Assembly (NCBI GenBank): GCA_037042915.1
Contig: CM073196.1
Coordinates: 2,418,001-2,482,000 of the forward strand
Direction: 5' to 3'
DNA from: Auricularia sp. M13
Lineage: Eukaryota; Basidiomycota; Agaricomycetes; Auriculariales; Auriculariaceae
Length of the DNA: 64,000 nucleotides
Under the pieces are notes generated by a model. It saw only the letters and a list, made by a program, of their open reading frames with translations, had not been told where the DNA came from and searched no databases. Positions 10,542 through 21,246 of the stretch are shown one piece after another; position 1 is the first letter of the stretch; every line of letters starts with the position of its first letter. The translations under genes and the position numbers were made by a program.

Positions 10542-12505
10542 ATGCTGCTGGCCGTCCAGGCGCTGCCGGAGCCTGTGCGCCTGCTGCTGCTGCAGTATCT
10601 CACCGCGGACGACCTCGACGCGCTGCACGCCGCCAGCGTCGCCGACTGGCGGCCGCGGTCGCCATGGCAGGAGCGCCTGCCCGTCGAGCTCGTGCAGCAC
10701 ATTCTGGGCTACCTAGCACCGCCGTCGTTCTACACGGCGGCCAACCGCGTGTGCGCGCGCTGGCGGACGGCCGGGCGGAGCGTGCTGCTGCTGCGTGCGA
10801 TGGTGCGGCGTGCGCGCGAGCTCAGCAGCACTGCGCGCCAGGACCTCCGGCACGTGACGCTGGGGCGCGAGACGGACGTCGACCGGCTCTGGACGTACTT
10901 TCTCGTCGCTGCGCCGCTCCGCTCCAGCGCGCCGCGCGAGCGCCCGCACCGCGTCTGTACCCTCGACTTCCGCGCCTGCGCGCCCAGGGACCCCTCCGAC
11001 GCGTCCTGCGTCCTGCCTCCGCGCGTCTTTGCTTCCGACTACGCCGGCGTGCTCGTCTTTGCCGCCGCCAGCGGCCTCCGTCTGTACTCTGTCGACCGGC
11101 TCAGGGTCGTCAGAGCCGGCCGTTCCGCAGACCCAAAGTCCTACATGGCGACTCTGTCGTATCCCCCACGTGAGTAGCCAGTCTCTCCCCTCGCTCGCCA
11201 CGCCGCGCTAAATATGATCAAGTATTCTCTCACGGCCTGCTCCTGGACATTTCCATCGCCCACCAGACCTCAGACTCGCGTCATCTCGTGCTCTTCGCCG
11301 TTTTTCAAGACCCTAAGCAACGCCGGAAAGGGTTGTTGTTTCGCTCAGACATCTATTACGTCTCCAAACAGGACACGCATACCTTCGCGCAAGTCCAACA
11401 CACTCCTCTAGTTCCGATATGGGATCGCAGCTGGGGCAAGGACAGCATGCCTGCCATGCCTGAATGGCTGTCTTGCCTTTCTGGTAAACGCAGTCCCCCT
11501 TCCCGAGACGTCAGAATACAAGTTATCGAACCTCCGCACCCGTGCGCCACCGCGGTTGCCGTGCGAACGCCGAAGTCAGTCTATATCCTTCTCTTCGACG
11601 TTCTTGTCGACAAGGCCAGCGGTCGCGCGCTGTCTCCGTATCAGCGCTACAAAGCTTCACGTCCACATCCACAGCCCATACCTGATGAAGGCTCTGTCCG
11701 TCGCTGTCCTGTCAATCCCACCCGCCTGCTCTTCGCCATGAGTCCAGGAAAACACCGCCGGCGACGTCACAATGTCTCTACGGACAGATCGTACCCGCCC
11801 ATGAACGAGGATAGAGATGCTATCGTCGACCGGGAAAGCTTCCTTGAATGGTTCTCAGGGTTATGTTGGCCACCGTATACTTCTGTGCTCAAATCATATC
11901 AAGGGCGCTTCCATTATGGCATCGAATTCTGCGACGGCAGGCTGCTCATGACTAGCAACAAGCTCACCCACAACGGCCTGATCTTCAACAAAACACTAGT
12001 TGAGCTGGCCCTCCCGCCCGCCATGTCGACGCGTCCCGCGTGCATTGCGGCACTCGATATCTCGGATGATGATAGCCCGGGGCGAGGGGTCATCCTCGTC
12101 GCGGCGTATTGGGATGATCCTTGTGAAGTCCACTTGTATGAGGTCCCAGGCGGCCTCAGCTCACGTGAGCATGTGCTTGTCCAACCGCGCCGGCTCGCCA
12201 AGTTCAACGTCCGCACGGGACAGCCACGACGCGCCGCCTGCATGGTTGACACCATGCGATTCTATGGTGGCGTGAGTCGCACGTGGCGCGGCATTCCGTG
12301 CGAGAGCGCCGCGCTGCTGGTCGTCATCATGACCGCGGGCTTTGTACACGTCTGTCAGCTGGGCACCGGTTCGCCTGCGAGTTACTACCGCCCGGACTGG
12401 TCACTCAACGCGGCCTCCAAGCTAAAGCTCGGGGTCAAGAGCATCTCCAACCAGGGCTGGCGGCGATACTGGACCGTGCAGCAGGACGGGACCCTGGCAC
12501 CATAA
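10542..12505 (+). CDS. F-box domain protein
   Basis: Likely substrate-recognition subunit of an SCF ubiquitin ligase. The ATG at 10542 starts MLLAVQALPEPVRLL. The F-box lies at about residues 45-85 with LPVELVQHILGYL and NRVCARWR, the hallmark for Skp1 binding. One intron, from the donor just before GTGAGT (about 11170) to a CAAG acceptor near 11221, joins YPPL to FSHGLLLD. The long C-terminal part (about 560 residues) has no repeat I can recognise. Its beta-rich phrases (VILVAAYWDD, VHLYEVPGG, FVHVCQLG) suggest a divergent propeller or beta-sandwich. Many basidiomycete F-box proteins share this layout, so the substrate cannot be guessed. Confidence 0.75.
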
Positions 12506-12828
12506 CGCTTTCGTATCATTATTTTCTCGTGCCGGCTTCGTCCATTCACCTCGGCCTCCCTAATTACAGATCGCTAAACTCTCTTGGTTACCTTGACATC
12601 GACCCACCGTATGACTATTTCACGCATCTATACGCTTTCACTTGCTGTCGGCTTCGGTCTGGATACGTCTATCCCCCCTCTCTGCCTCAGGTTGTCTGGC
12701 CTCACGCAGCTCTCATCTCCCCCGATCTCTGTACGATATTCGTAGCTGCCGCCCGGTAATGTGTCAGTAGCACCTATAGTTCCAGCCAGCCATCATACAA
12801 GAATATAGAGTCATATACAATGCGGCGC
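12506..12828. other. Convergent intergenic region
   Basis: Space between the stops of the F-box gene (+) and MTU1 (-). It is pyrimidine-rich on the + strand and I see no gene. It should hold both 3' UTRs. Confidence 0.5.
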
Positions 12829-14516
12829 CTACGCCAGGCACTGTGTGCGGGCGATCGTCCCGGAGCCCAAGCACCATCCACCCAAATACAGCACGACTGT
12901 CTGCCCGGGAGCCACGCCCGCTTCGGGCTCGTCAAACTCGATGCATAGACCCCTGTGCGCAGGTAAACATGAGCAATCGCGCACCGTTTTGGCGATGAGA
13001 AGGTAAATCTAGTATACGCACTGCGGGTCGGTGCCCTCGGAAATCGTGCAGCCCAGGTCGCGCATCCCGTAGCGGATCTGGCACGACAGCTTCCCGCCCA
13101 GGGAGAGCACGGATGCGACGCTGTGGTCCGGCCAGATCCAGCGCCAGTCGAGCGTGGTCACGGCTTTGCATTGCAGCATGGGGTGATCCCTTTCATCGCA
13201 CGTCAGACATCGCGCGGATACTGGTTCGGTCATTGCGGGAGACGACCGACCTGCCGGGGACTGCAACGATTTCGTTGCGTTCCGCGTCCTTGCGAGCGAC
13301 GTAATATCGGGTGGGCATGCCCAAAACCCGCGCGCCTTCGCCCACTGTGAACGTCCAGATACCGTTGTGTTCCCCTATCTGCTCGCCAGTTGGGGATAAG
13401 ATCTTGCCTGGTTTCAACGGGATATATTCAGCTGTGACTATGGTTCAGCCCTAGGGAAGATAAGTATGCAGGCATGTATCGCACTCACAGATGAACTGCT
13501 CAAACCGCCTTTTCTGGCCGACGAAGCAGATCCCTACGCTGTCTTCGCGGGATGCGGTGGGTAGACTGCGGGCGCGCGCGACCTCGCGCAGTTCAGGTTT
13601 TGTCATGTGGCCGATCGGGAACATGAACTTTGAGGGATGTCAGGGAACGGAATCCGATGCGTAAATATTGAGGTATACGAACTCGTTGAAGCTTTGGCTC
13701 TTGAACTGCAGCGAGGAAGTAGCTTTGATCTTTATGCATGTCGACGCTCCGTTGTAGCATTACACGTTGGGATGCCTCATCCCAACCGATCTGCGCGTAA
13801 TGACCTGGGCATCGATTCGCATCAACGACACTGCCAGTATAGAGCGCTGGTACACACCAGTGGCAATCCACTTTGCTGTTTCGCCGAGACGCTCGACAAG
13901 CGCATCGAACTTGATTTCTCTGCGAAGTTTCGTTATGAAAGTAAGAAGAGCGGACAGCCTGAGGAGTCGTACCTATTGCAATCCACATCGGGATTGGGAG
14001 TCATTCCTCTTTCCCACATGCGCAATGCAGGTTCGAAGACTCGCAGCCAATATTGGCGAGACAGGTCGACCTTAGAACGGCTATGAGGGGAGGAGGCCAC
14101 GGACGGGGCACGAGCATACCATTGTAGCAGGAATGTCAAGAATCCTGCAGACTTCCTGCACGTCGTGCCAGTCTTTTTCCCACTCGCAGACGCCGTCCGC
14201 GCCGAGCTCGTCCTTGGTGTCCCAGTTGCGCATAAAGACGGCCGAGAGGTCATAGTCCTTTCAGTCATTGATTCAGTGAATGGCACGCGGAGCCAGCAGG
14301 GGTGAGCACGAACCTTCTCTGCCAGCATCGCCGCGGTGACGGAAGAGTCGACGCCGCCCGACATGGCCACCACGACTGTAGTCGCGCTCAGAACGCAGGA
14401 TATTTCGCTAATATTAGCGTACCCTTGTCTCCTTTGTGCGGGCGGGGGCGTTCATTTGAGAAATTCCGGATGGGTAGTGTTCGCGCTGCCCGAGTCCAGA
14501 GTCTGCGCGCAAGCAT
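12829..14516 (-). CDS. MTU1: Mitochondrial tRNA 2-thiouridylase (MnmA family)
   Basis: Thiolates U34 of mitochondrial tRNAs for Lys, Glu and Gln, using ATP and a persulfide donor. The start at 14516 gives [20 protein letters not shown], a clear basic amphipathic mitochondrial presequence. A 47-bp intron (14422-14376) then joins HKGDK to [12 protein letters not shown], the PP-loop ATP-pyrophosphatase motif SGGxDSS. Downstream come [13 protein letters not shown] and TPNPDVDCN with a catalytic-type Cys. The C-terminal barrel has [20 protein letters not shown] and stops at 12829. Several introns are present, one right after MLAEK. The start codon lies only 47 bp from the left end of the CACTA element, so its native promoter was displaced. 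Confidence 0.92.
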
Positions 14517-14563
14517 GCAGCTGAGAAGCGCCCGCCGGTTAATTCCGCGTTCCTTTCCGTTTC

Positions 14564-14615
14564 CACTGGAGGCAAAAGTCCTGATAGTATGAGCCAATAC
14601 TATCAGAGTGATAGT
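14564..14615 (+). repeat. Left terminal inverted repeat of the CACTA element
   Basis: 52 bp starting CACTGGAGGCAAAAG, then TGATAGTA, and ending TACTATCAGAGTGATAGT, which is itself an interrupted palindrome. The TTC duplication precedes it. It lies 47 bp upstream of the MTU1 start codon. Confidence 0.85.
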
Positions 14616-14851
14616 AGGAGGAACCGGCCGAGCAGAGTGCCACCCGGTAGACAATGGCTGGAAAACAAGGACACGGAAGAACGCTCGCAGACTCGGAGCG
14701 TCCCGACCAAGTCCCGACTTCGGTGTCTCCGCCGGCTAGCACGCGTTGAACACGCCTGCGGATGAAACGCGTTTTCCCAGTCCGCACCCTTTGTGTTGGC
14801 CACTCTACTTTCTTTTGTGTTTCTCACCTTTGACTACACTCTACATACGCC

Positions 14852-16382
14852 ATGAATAATCCGCCAGACCCACAAGCTGCTCCCAAGGCTCTTGTCGTCG
14901 CTGGGAACAAGCGTGCGCGCGACGGCCCGGGCGATGCGGAGCGCTCTTCCAAGAAGTCCAGGACATCGGCGACCGGAACAGCGGCGAGCAACAAAGCAAA
15001 GAAACGCCCGCCCTCTGAGATGTATCGCCTGATGAAGAAAGAGTTGCCTGTGGGCGGCAAATCCGTGTTGGTGCGTTGAGCGGCATTGAACTGTTCTTTG
15101 TCACTTCTGACACGCTGCCAAAGGACGCATTCAATCTGCACCTTCGCATCCTCATGAATCACTTCGAGCCGAACACAGCTCCGCCTTTGCCGAGCGAGCA
15201 GGCCGTTAGCCAATTCAACTTGCGTTACTCGTCCGTCCCCGATGTCTTCAGGGAACGCTTCCTCAAGCCCGCGCCGGGTCAGCTGCAGTTGCTCTCCACC
15301 ATTGCCAACCTACGCACAAATCCTGGCGGGAGCAAGATCGCAATAAATGCTTCCCGCGTCGAAGAGAACATGCTCCGTACTGTCATCGCGTCGCAGTGCC
15401 ACTTCGGTCTCGCGGCATTTCGTCCCAACTTCTTCGATACGCCATACTCTCCGTATAATGCAGCGCACCGCATCTTTGCTATCGATACGTTTCGCCAACT
15501 TGCCGTCGCTGGGGCTTACTTCTTTCTGCGGCCGAAGCTCTCCCTCATTGATGAGGTGACGTTCATGACCGAGGCCTATAACCACATCGTGCACTACGAG
15601 TTCCAAGACCAAGCCAAGCTCGAGAAGAGGAAGGGGGAAGGCGCTGTTGCAGCACAGCATATGAAGGACAATATCTATCAACGCCGCCTTCGCGTAAGTT
15701 GCATATATCTGGAGAGTGGCCCTGACTGATGCTTGGTAGACGTCAAAGAGCCGGGCCGAGTACATGTTCAAGGAAGAGCGTGCTGCGCCTCGTTACGTCG
15801 ACCTCGTGTTGGACCCTGCTGCCACGTCCGACGACGAGGCGATTCCAGGTCGTGTGAACGAATTTGAGGTCCTGGAGAAGAAACGCAGGAACCCTCGGTA
15901 CGCTCAATTTGTGCAGAATCTCGATACGCGGCGTCGAGAGGTCGCAGAATCCAAGTCCCGCTATACGCTGCGCGAGCGCATTCGTCACCGCCCGGCCGAT
16001 CCGAAGCCTTCCCCATTGCTTGCGCTTCCTGCGCCAGGCATTCCGCTTGACTTCTTTGGTCCCGTGATCTTCAACAGCCTCCCGTATCCAATTCGTTGCA
16101 AGTATTCGCGCAACCCACGAATCGCCCTACCTCGAGACGACAACAACATCTGGAAGCGCAAGTACATGGAGATGCGCGATGAGGACTTCATGAGGCTCGA
16201 GGAACGACATCCTCAAGGAGTACGACATCGTGCGCAGCTTCTCCGATGACGACGACGCTGAGGACGATGGGATGGATCTAGACCTGGAACCGCAGGGCAG
16301 TGCCTCTCAAGACGCGCAGCAGCAGCAGCAGTTTGTTGACTTGATGCGTGACACTGGTGCTGCGGGTCCATCGGCGGCTTAG
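14852..16382 (+). CDS. Unrecognised protein encoded inside the CACTA element
   Basis: I do not recognise this family. It lies within the transposon, 288 bp from its left end and on the same strand as the transposase. The N-terminus (ATG 14852) is Ala/Lys-rich with KKSR and KAKKR, so nuclear localisation is likely. The body is well-formed and globular (VTSDTLPKDAFNLHLRIL, AAFRPNFFDTPYSPYN). One intron near 15693-15739 joins IYQRRLR to TSKSRAEYMF. The C-terminus is acidic (DDDDAEDDG) with a poly-Gln run, stopping at 16382. Two frame breaks occur: at TT 15076-15077, where one added T gives VLVRLSGIELFF, and near 16197, just after the FMRL segment. By position it could be a TnpA-like accessory protein of the element or a captured host gene. 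Confidence 0.55.
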
Positions 16383-16831
16383 GGTGAACGCTCCATTACC
16401 ACTCGTTCGTGCATTCGACCTTCTGTTTTACTTTGACCGGGCAGTGAGGGAGTTTTGGCGTACTGCGGGGAGACCAATGTATGCATTCCACCTGTGGTTA
16501 GATCTCGCTGTTCCACTCTTCAATGAGCAGGTCATTTCTTTTGCAACGATAAGAAAGGCTTAGTAATGACCGTATTCAGGCCGGAAGTTTCCTACAAAAG
16601 AGGTTGCGTGCGCAGATTTCATCATGAAAAATTTTGACCAGAAGGCAGAATTGAACAAAGAACACACTGAGCAACTAGGGAAAAGCCGCACAGTGTGCTA
16701 ACCACTGCTCCATGGAGCCTTACAAAGTCGAAGTCAACAGCCGATTACAACCCGTCCGGCCCCGAGCGTGCTGCTGAGCGCTGTCTGACGTAATTATCTG
16801 CCGACACACGCTTGTGCTCAAACCACTGACA
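16383..16831. other. Spacer inside the CACTA element
   Basis: 449 bp between the unknown gene and the predicted transposase start. No coding signal; presumably 3' UTR plus transposase promoter. Confidence 0.5.
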
Positions 16832-17789
16832 ATGCCAGACAATAATCCAGAGCTTGTGAGTTCATGGCACAGGATTTTTGCACGTCATTGACAGTGATAC
16901 AAGCCTACCATTGGGCCCGATGACGTCGTGTGTGATTGCTCACAGTGTCGGGGGCGCCGGTGTATCAACGAGTACGGCGAGGTGCAGCCTGGATGGCCTG
17001 TCAAGCCATCTACGCGAGCTCGACACAGATCCAACGACCAACAGCAGCTCGTATTGGACCAGGCGCGGGTTTCGGAAACCACACAAGCAAATCCGGAGCC
17101 CGAATCGCACAGACGCGCAAAGCTAACGCAGAAGCGTGCAGCATCGCACCGCGAAAAAATTCCACTGGATACACAACGGGGTACAGTATCTGATCCAAAT
17201 ATACTGCAGTTACTGAAGCTCTATTAGTGGTAGAAGACAAGATTCGGGACGTTGATCGCCTACTGCGCCTCCTCATGGTCTGGCTGTCTCTCTGTGGAGG
17301 TGCCAGTCGCTCTACAGTAAACAAGGCTTTGCGTGCTCTGAACTTTATACTGGCGATCCTTTTTCTGTGCTGAATCTTCTGCTACTTGCTGTCAATGTGG
17401 ACTGGACGCCATCGCCCATTGTCTTGCCTGCCGACATTCGCACTGTGACTCGATCTCTCGGCATGGAACCTTCCATTCAGCGCTCTATCTGTTGTCCGAA
17501 ATGCTTTACATCATATCCGTTGCCTCTGGATACAATTCCGAGGACTTGCACCTACCGCCAGGTCCGACGCGCAAAAGTCTGCGGGGAGCCACTCTGGCGT
17601 GAACGGCAGACCCGCAAGGGCCCCAAACGCGTTCCCCGCCGACTTTATAGTACTCAGTCCTTTGATGCCTGGCTCTTGGCATTTCTAGCTCGCCCAGGAA
17701 TCGAAGACGCGCTTGCCAAGTCCTGGTCTCATCAGCGAACACATAATCGCATGCGTAGCCTTTGGGACAGCCCTGCATGGCGCAGCCTC
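16832..17789 (+). pseudogene. Tnp2-type transposase, 5' part, interrupted by LTR element A
   Basis: N-terminal third of the CACTA transposase. A likely first exon of 8 codons (16832-16855, MPDNNPEL) and a 48-bp intron (16856-16903) lead to DDVVCDCSQCRG, a zinc-binding-like cluster typical of fungal Tnp2 proteins. Another intron probably follows KLTQK, with its acceptor at about 17210. Then come RDVDRLLRLLMVWLSLCGG, DIRTVTRSLGMEPS, the zinc-ribbon-like CCPKCF...CTYR...CGEPL, and KGPKRVPRRLYSTQSFDAW. A frame break at T5 17360-17364 is mended by one added T. The fragment ends in SPAWRSL, directly at the GCCTC target duplication. Confidence 0.8.
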
Positions 17790-18508
17790 TGTTGCGGTCA
17801 TCACGGCCGTCGCAAGCTCTGTCCGCTTGCCCGCGGATTTTACGCCGCTTCGCCGAGCGTTCGGACGCTGTTGCATACAGTCGGCGCACTGTTCACCCTC
17901 GAACGGAGACTCGGCCAGGGTTATACGCCTCGGGCTGCTCAACTCGGGATATGATCGATGCGCCGCTCTCTACCTGTCTAGGGGTGAGACGACCTCGGCG
18001 CATACCCCATTCGGCTCGGTGGAGGCTTCTTATCCTCGGACCAGGGTTCGGCAGCTCTCCCCTCGCTGTATGCGTCGGGTATGGGTGTTGTGGTGCTCGG
18101 GATGGACTCTAGGATCCCCTTCTGACCTCGGGCGAACTCGGTGAGCCACCCTGAACGACCTCGGAGGGTCTGGAACGCCTCTATTGGACTCCTCGTTGGT
18201 GCGATACCCCTCGGAGGGATAGTAGGCCGGTTGTCATCGCCTGGTACAAGCTCGGCTACATCCTCGGACCCTCGGCCCGTGGCCTCAGCAGCTCGGCGCT
18301 CTCCCCGTGCACTCGGGAGGTGCCCTCCTTCCCGGTTCGTGCCCTCGGTGGGTGTGTATGTGGATAGCACACCTCGGCACCTTTGTCCTGTCTCGGACCA
18401 GGTTCGATTGGAGGTGTGGTAGGGTGTTGGCACCATGGGAGATGATGGTGGATGGACCCTTTAGCTCCGGGATCACCCTGGACCGGATCATCGGACCTTG
18501 GAGAAGGG

Positions 18509-18514
18509 TATATA
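18509..18514 (+). promoter_or_regulatory. TATA box in the LTR of element A
   Basis: TATATA in AAGGGTATATAGG. The predicted RNA 5' end, which is also the self-primer, starts 34 bp downstream, a normal TATA-to-start distance. The same arrangement occurs in the 3' LTR and in element B. Confidence 0.6.
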
Positions 18515-18542
18515 GGTTGTAGGGTGTAGATGCGTGTACCCC

Positions 18543-18553
18543 AGGTTTGGTCT
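18543..18553 (+). promoter_or_regulatory. Predicted RNA 5' end / self-primer of element A
   Basis: AGGTTTGGTCT, the exact reverse complement of the primer-binding site at 18645-18655. In Tf1 of S. pombe the first 11 nt of the mRNA fold back onto the primer site and prime minus-strand synthesis, and length and geometry match here. Confidence 0.65.
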
Positions 18554-18644
18554 GGTCAATTGTACCGCTTGTCCGTTCTTCCTCGTCCCTCTCTCCTCTC
18601 TTGGCGTCGGTCTCGGCGAGTGACGAGCGCTCTGCCGTGACATA

Positions 18645-18655
18645 AGACCAAACCT
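18645..18655 (+). promoter_or_regulatory. Primer-binding site of element A
   Basis: AGACCAAACCT, two bases inside the 5' LTR. It is not a tRNA-type site (no TGG start) but complements the element's own predicted 5' RNA end over 11 nt. Confidence 0.65.
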
Positions 18656-19639
18656 TCACTCCCTTTCGACCGACGCTCATCCCTCTTCTTCTTCCCCACA
18701 CGGCCGCGACGTCCTCCCGACTACTATCGCCCGTGTGTCACGCCGGACGACCTCATCAGGCCGGCCTCGCCGTCAGCTAGCCGCTGTGCACCGGCCGAGG
18801 TCCATTGGCATCCGCATCCTTCTCCCTCGGAGTCGCCACCCACACCGAGAAGCGAGGCGTCCGCTGCCAAGGCCCTATCTCCACCCCATCGGCCGCAGCG
18901 CATGACCAAGCCCTTGGCACAGCCTCTCCACACGGTCGCGCGGGATACCCCGATCCCGCCCTCGGCGACCCCTGGTGCAGCACCTCCTTCGCACCCTCTA
19001 CCTCGGCGAGTAAACCGAGACACTCGCCCACGCCCAAAACCCCACCCCGGTTGTCTGGACTTGCGCGCTCAAGCCACAGCTGTTACACCTCCCCCTCTCG
19101 CACGCCATCGGCAGATGGGGCCTCGGCCGTGATCCGGATGGACTGGATGCACGCGCCGCAACGCCGAGATATGAACACCCTCGCCCCGAGGACGTCACGA
19201 ACCACCGGCCGCTGGCTGGACGACATGTACGACGTTTAACGATGCCCCGAGCTCTCGCCGAAGCTCCAGCAACCAGTAACTTCACTCGATGCGCGAACCC
19301 CAGCCGCCGACGGCGGATCCCACACGTTCCTTATTTCCCTTATCACTTACGGGTCGGTGCGCAGGCGTAGTCGGACCAACAGGACACAGCACAGGACTGG
19401 AATCCAACCTTTCCCGGACCTTGGAGTCGGCCGCAGGATGCCTAGGTCGGAAGGTGCCACACCAGGATGGATACGCCGACGACTGGAGCCAAAATCCCGG
19501 ACCCGCAGAAAGAAGTCCAATTGGTCTTTACGCTGGTTCGGACTCCCACTTCGGTCCCAGATTCAAGAAAGCTATTTATATTCTGTACATGCGCCCATTG
19601 CGACAAGAAAGACTAAGTACAGGATGCCGAACCGAATCC
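18656..19639. other. Sense half of element A, no credible gene
   Basis: About 1 kb between the primer site and the antisense gene. The region corresponds in position to the chromodomain gene of element B, but I find no chromodomain or other domain on either strand; open frames are Ser/Pro/Arg-rich. Probably the leader of a deleted or replaced gene. Confidence 0.5.
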
Positions 19640-20318
19640 TCAGTCCATGTCCATCGCTTCCTCCACCTCCTCTACCTCGTCCTCGTCCTCCTCCTCCTCC
19701 TCCGGACCCGACTCAGGTGGTGCCGACGCGCGCGAGGAGCTCGCCCCGGGTGTAACTGACGAGCGGGACGACCGCGTCGCCGTACCCGCCGCAAAACGAG
19801 TGCCGCGGCGCATGGCCGAGCGCAAAGGCACGGACACATGCGACGACGCGGGCGGAGCGGCTCCCCCGGCAACCAATGACCACGCCGCCGCGAACTGCGC
19901 CACGAAGTTGGGATGCAGCGGAGGCGCGGCCGCCGTGACGCCCGCACTCGGTGCCTCGATAGGCAGCGCAGGCAGACTCTCCTTCGCGGTCCGAGACCGC
20001 GAAGCACGAGACGAGACGACGACGACGCGGGCGCCTGGGGTACGACGGACGCGGCGCGGGAGCGAGATGGCGGCGCGCGTGTGCCCGACGACGGCGCCTT
20101 GGAACCCTTCCCTGTCTTGGTCCCGAACCCGAGCGGCGTGCGCACGTCCTTCCACGAGCACTTTACCTTCCGGCGCGAGCACTCGAGGCACGCTGCCAGC
20201 CCCTGCGCCGGAAGGCAGTCGTCGCCGCGGTCCACACATCGGCTACACGGCTGCCTGATGTCAGTGATCGCAGCCCAAGCCGGATGGTAATAGGTACTCA
20301 CCGAGGTTGGGACCCCAT
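19640..20318 (-). CDS. Antisense Zn2Cys6-like cluster protein of element A
   Basis: Runs opposite to its host element. A short first exon ATGGGGTCCCAACCTCG (20318-20302) and a 47-bp intron (20301-20255, GTGAGT donor, CACTGAC branch site, CATCAG acceptor) give MGSQPRQPCSRC. The cysteine cluster (20247-20158) is C-x2-C-x6-C-x8-C-x2-C-x6-C, the spacing of fungal Gal4-type binuclear zinc clusters, though the basic residues sit in the second half (SRRKVK). A Ser/Pro/Ala-rich region follows. The C-terminal tail is strongly acidic (EEEEEDEDEVEEVEEAMDMD) and stops at 19640. One frame break near 20020 (GTC/TCG repeat) must be crossed. DNA binding is inferred from spacing only. Confidence 0.5.
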
Positions 20319-21233
20319 GGCGATCTATCGCGCCGTCCGCAAAGCCCGATCCCACGCGTGCCGACGGTCGCGCAGCGGGGCGCTCCTCCACGCCAGGCGG
20401 GGCGTCCGTGGCCGACGCGGGTGGTGCAGCAGAGACCCGACGACGGCGGCGCAGAAACGGGCGGCACCCGCGCAGCAGATGACGAGCGCGGCGGACGAGC
20501 AGGTGGCGCCGAGCGAGCAGGCGGGGCAGGCGCCGACGACTGAGACGACGACGGAGGCGCAAGACGGCGCGGCAACGGAGCAACGACAGGCGGCGGCGCG
20601 GACTCCTCGCACTCGGCGTATAGCGGGTGCCCGGGCGGGACTCTCAACGTCGAGCAGCGGGTCCTGGATGCCGCATCGGACGGCAGAGGCGGCAGCGAGC
20701 GCCAGCGGACGGACGCAATCGGACGGCGCAGCGGGCACGGACAGAAACGGCGACAGAAGGGCGTCCGCGGGTGACGAGCAGGCAGCCAGACCGAGTTCAA
20801 GAGCACGGGCCGACGGCAGCAACGAGAAAAGCAAGCGGCGCTCGACGCCGAACTCCAACTGTCGGTTGCGGGCCAGGTCGCGGTGCGCAGCGGGGATGCC
20901 AGCGTCGCCGGCGCGGCGGCGATGCGGTCCATGGCGCCGGTCAGGACAACGATACGGGCCTCCATGCCCACGGCCCGAGCGCGCGAGCACAAAATCGGGC
21001 AGCACGGGCACCCAGGCGGGTGCTCCGCCACTGCGCTGGTCGTCGCGGACGTCGTCAACGCGGTCTGCAGCGGGCATGGTGGTGGTAAGAGGACAAGAAG
21101 CAAAATGACAGGCCGAAGCTTTATGTCAAACCGCGAACTGAATGGCCATTCAGTCCGCGGCGCCCTCGGCCCGTTGTTTCGCCCTCCCCGCTTTTCGCCT
21201 CCCTCCCTCGGACGCTCCCTCGGCTCGCGGCTT
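20319..21233. other. 3' interior of element A, coding unclear
   Basis: GC-rich, with long overlapping open frames on both strands (the longest + frame is 20284-21108) that are Ala/Arg/Ser-rich and lack recognisable domains. It may hold the promoter or 5' leader of the antisense gene. The last bases run into the polypurine tract. Confidence 0.35.
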
Positions 21234-21246
21234 GAAGGGGGGGTTA

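Larger units (their letters stand above)
17790..18642 (+). repeat. 5' LTR of element A
   Basis: 853 bp, TG...CA ends. It differs from the 3' copy only by three homopolymer-length changes (G4 at 17981, C3 at 18269, G2 at 18603). A TATA box lies at 18509. Upstream U3 is therefore about 750 bp and R-U5 about 100 bp. Confidence 0.93.

Noticed and set aside
17165-17210. A 29-nt intron in the transposase (GTACAG...CTGCAG)
   Set aside because: Too short for fungal splicing. A longer intron starting at GTGCAG near 17137 and using the same acceptor gives a better protein join.
17790-18642. Identical open frames in both element A LTRs (e.g. 17506-17889 and 20261-21346 on -)
   Set aside because: They are simply the LTR repeat read in frame; no protein family resemblance and no start context.
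20284-21108. 274-codon + strand frame in element A
   Set aside because: Ala/Arg/Ser/Thr composition typical of GC-rich shadow frames, no domain, and - strand frames are equally open.
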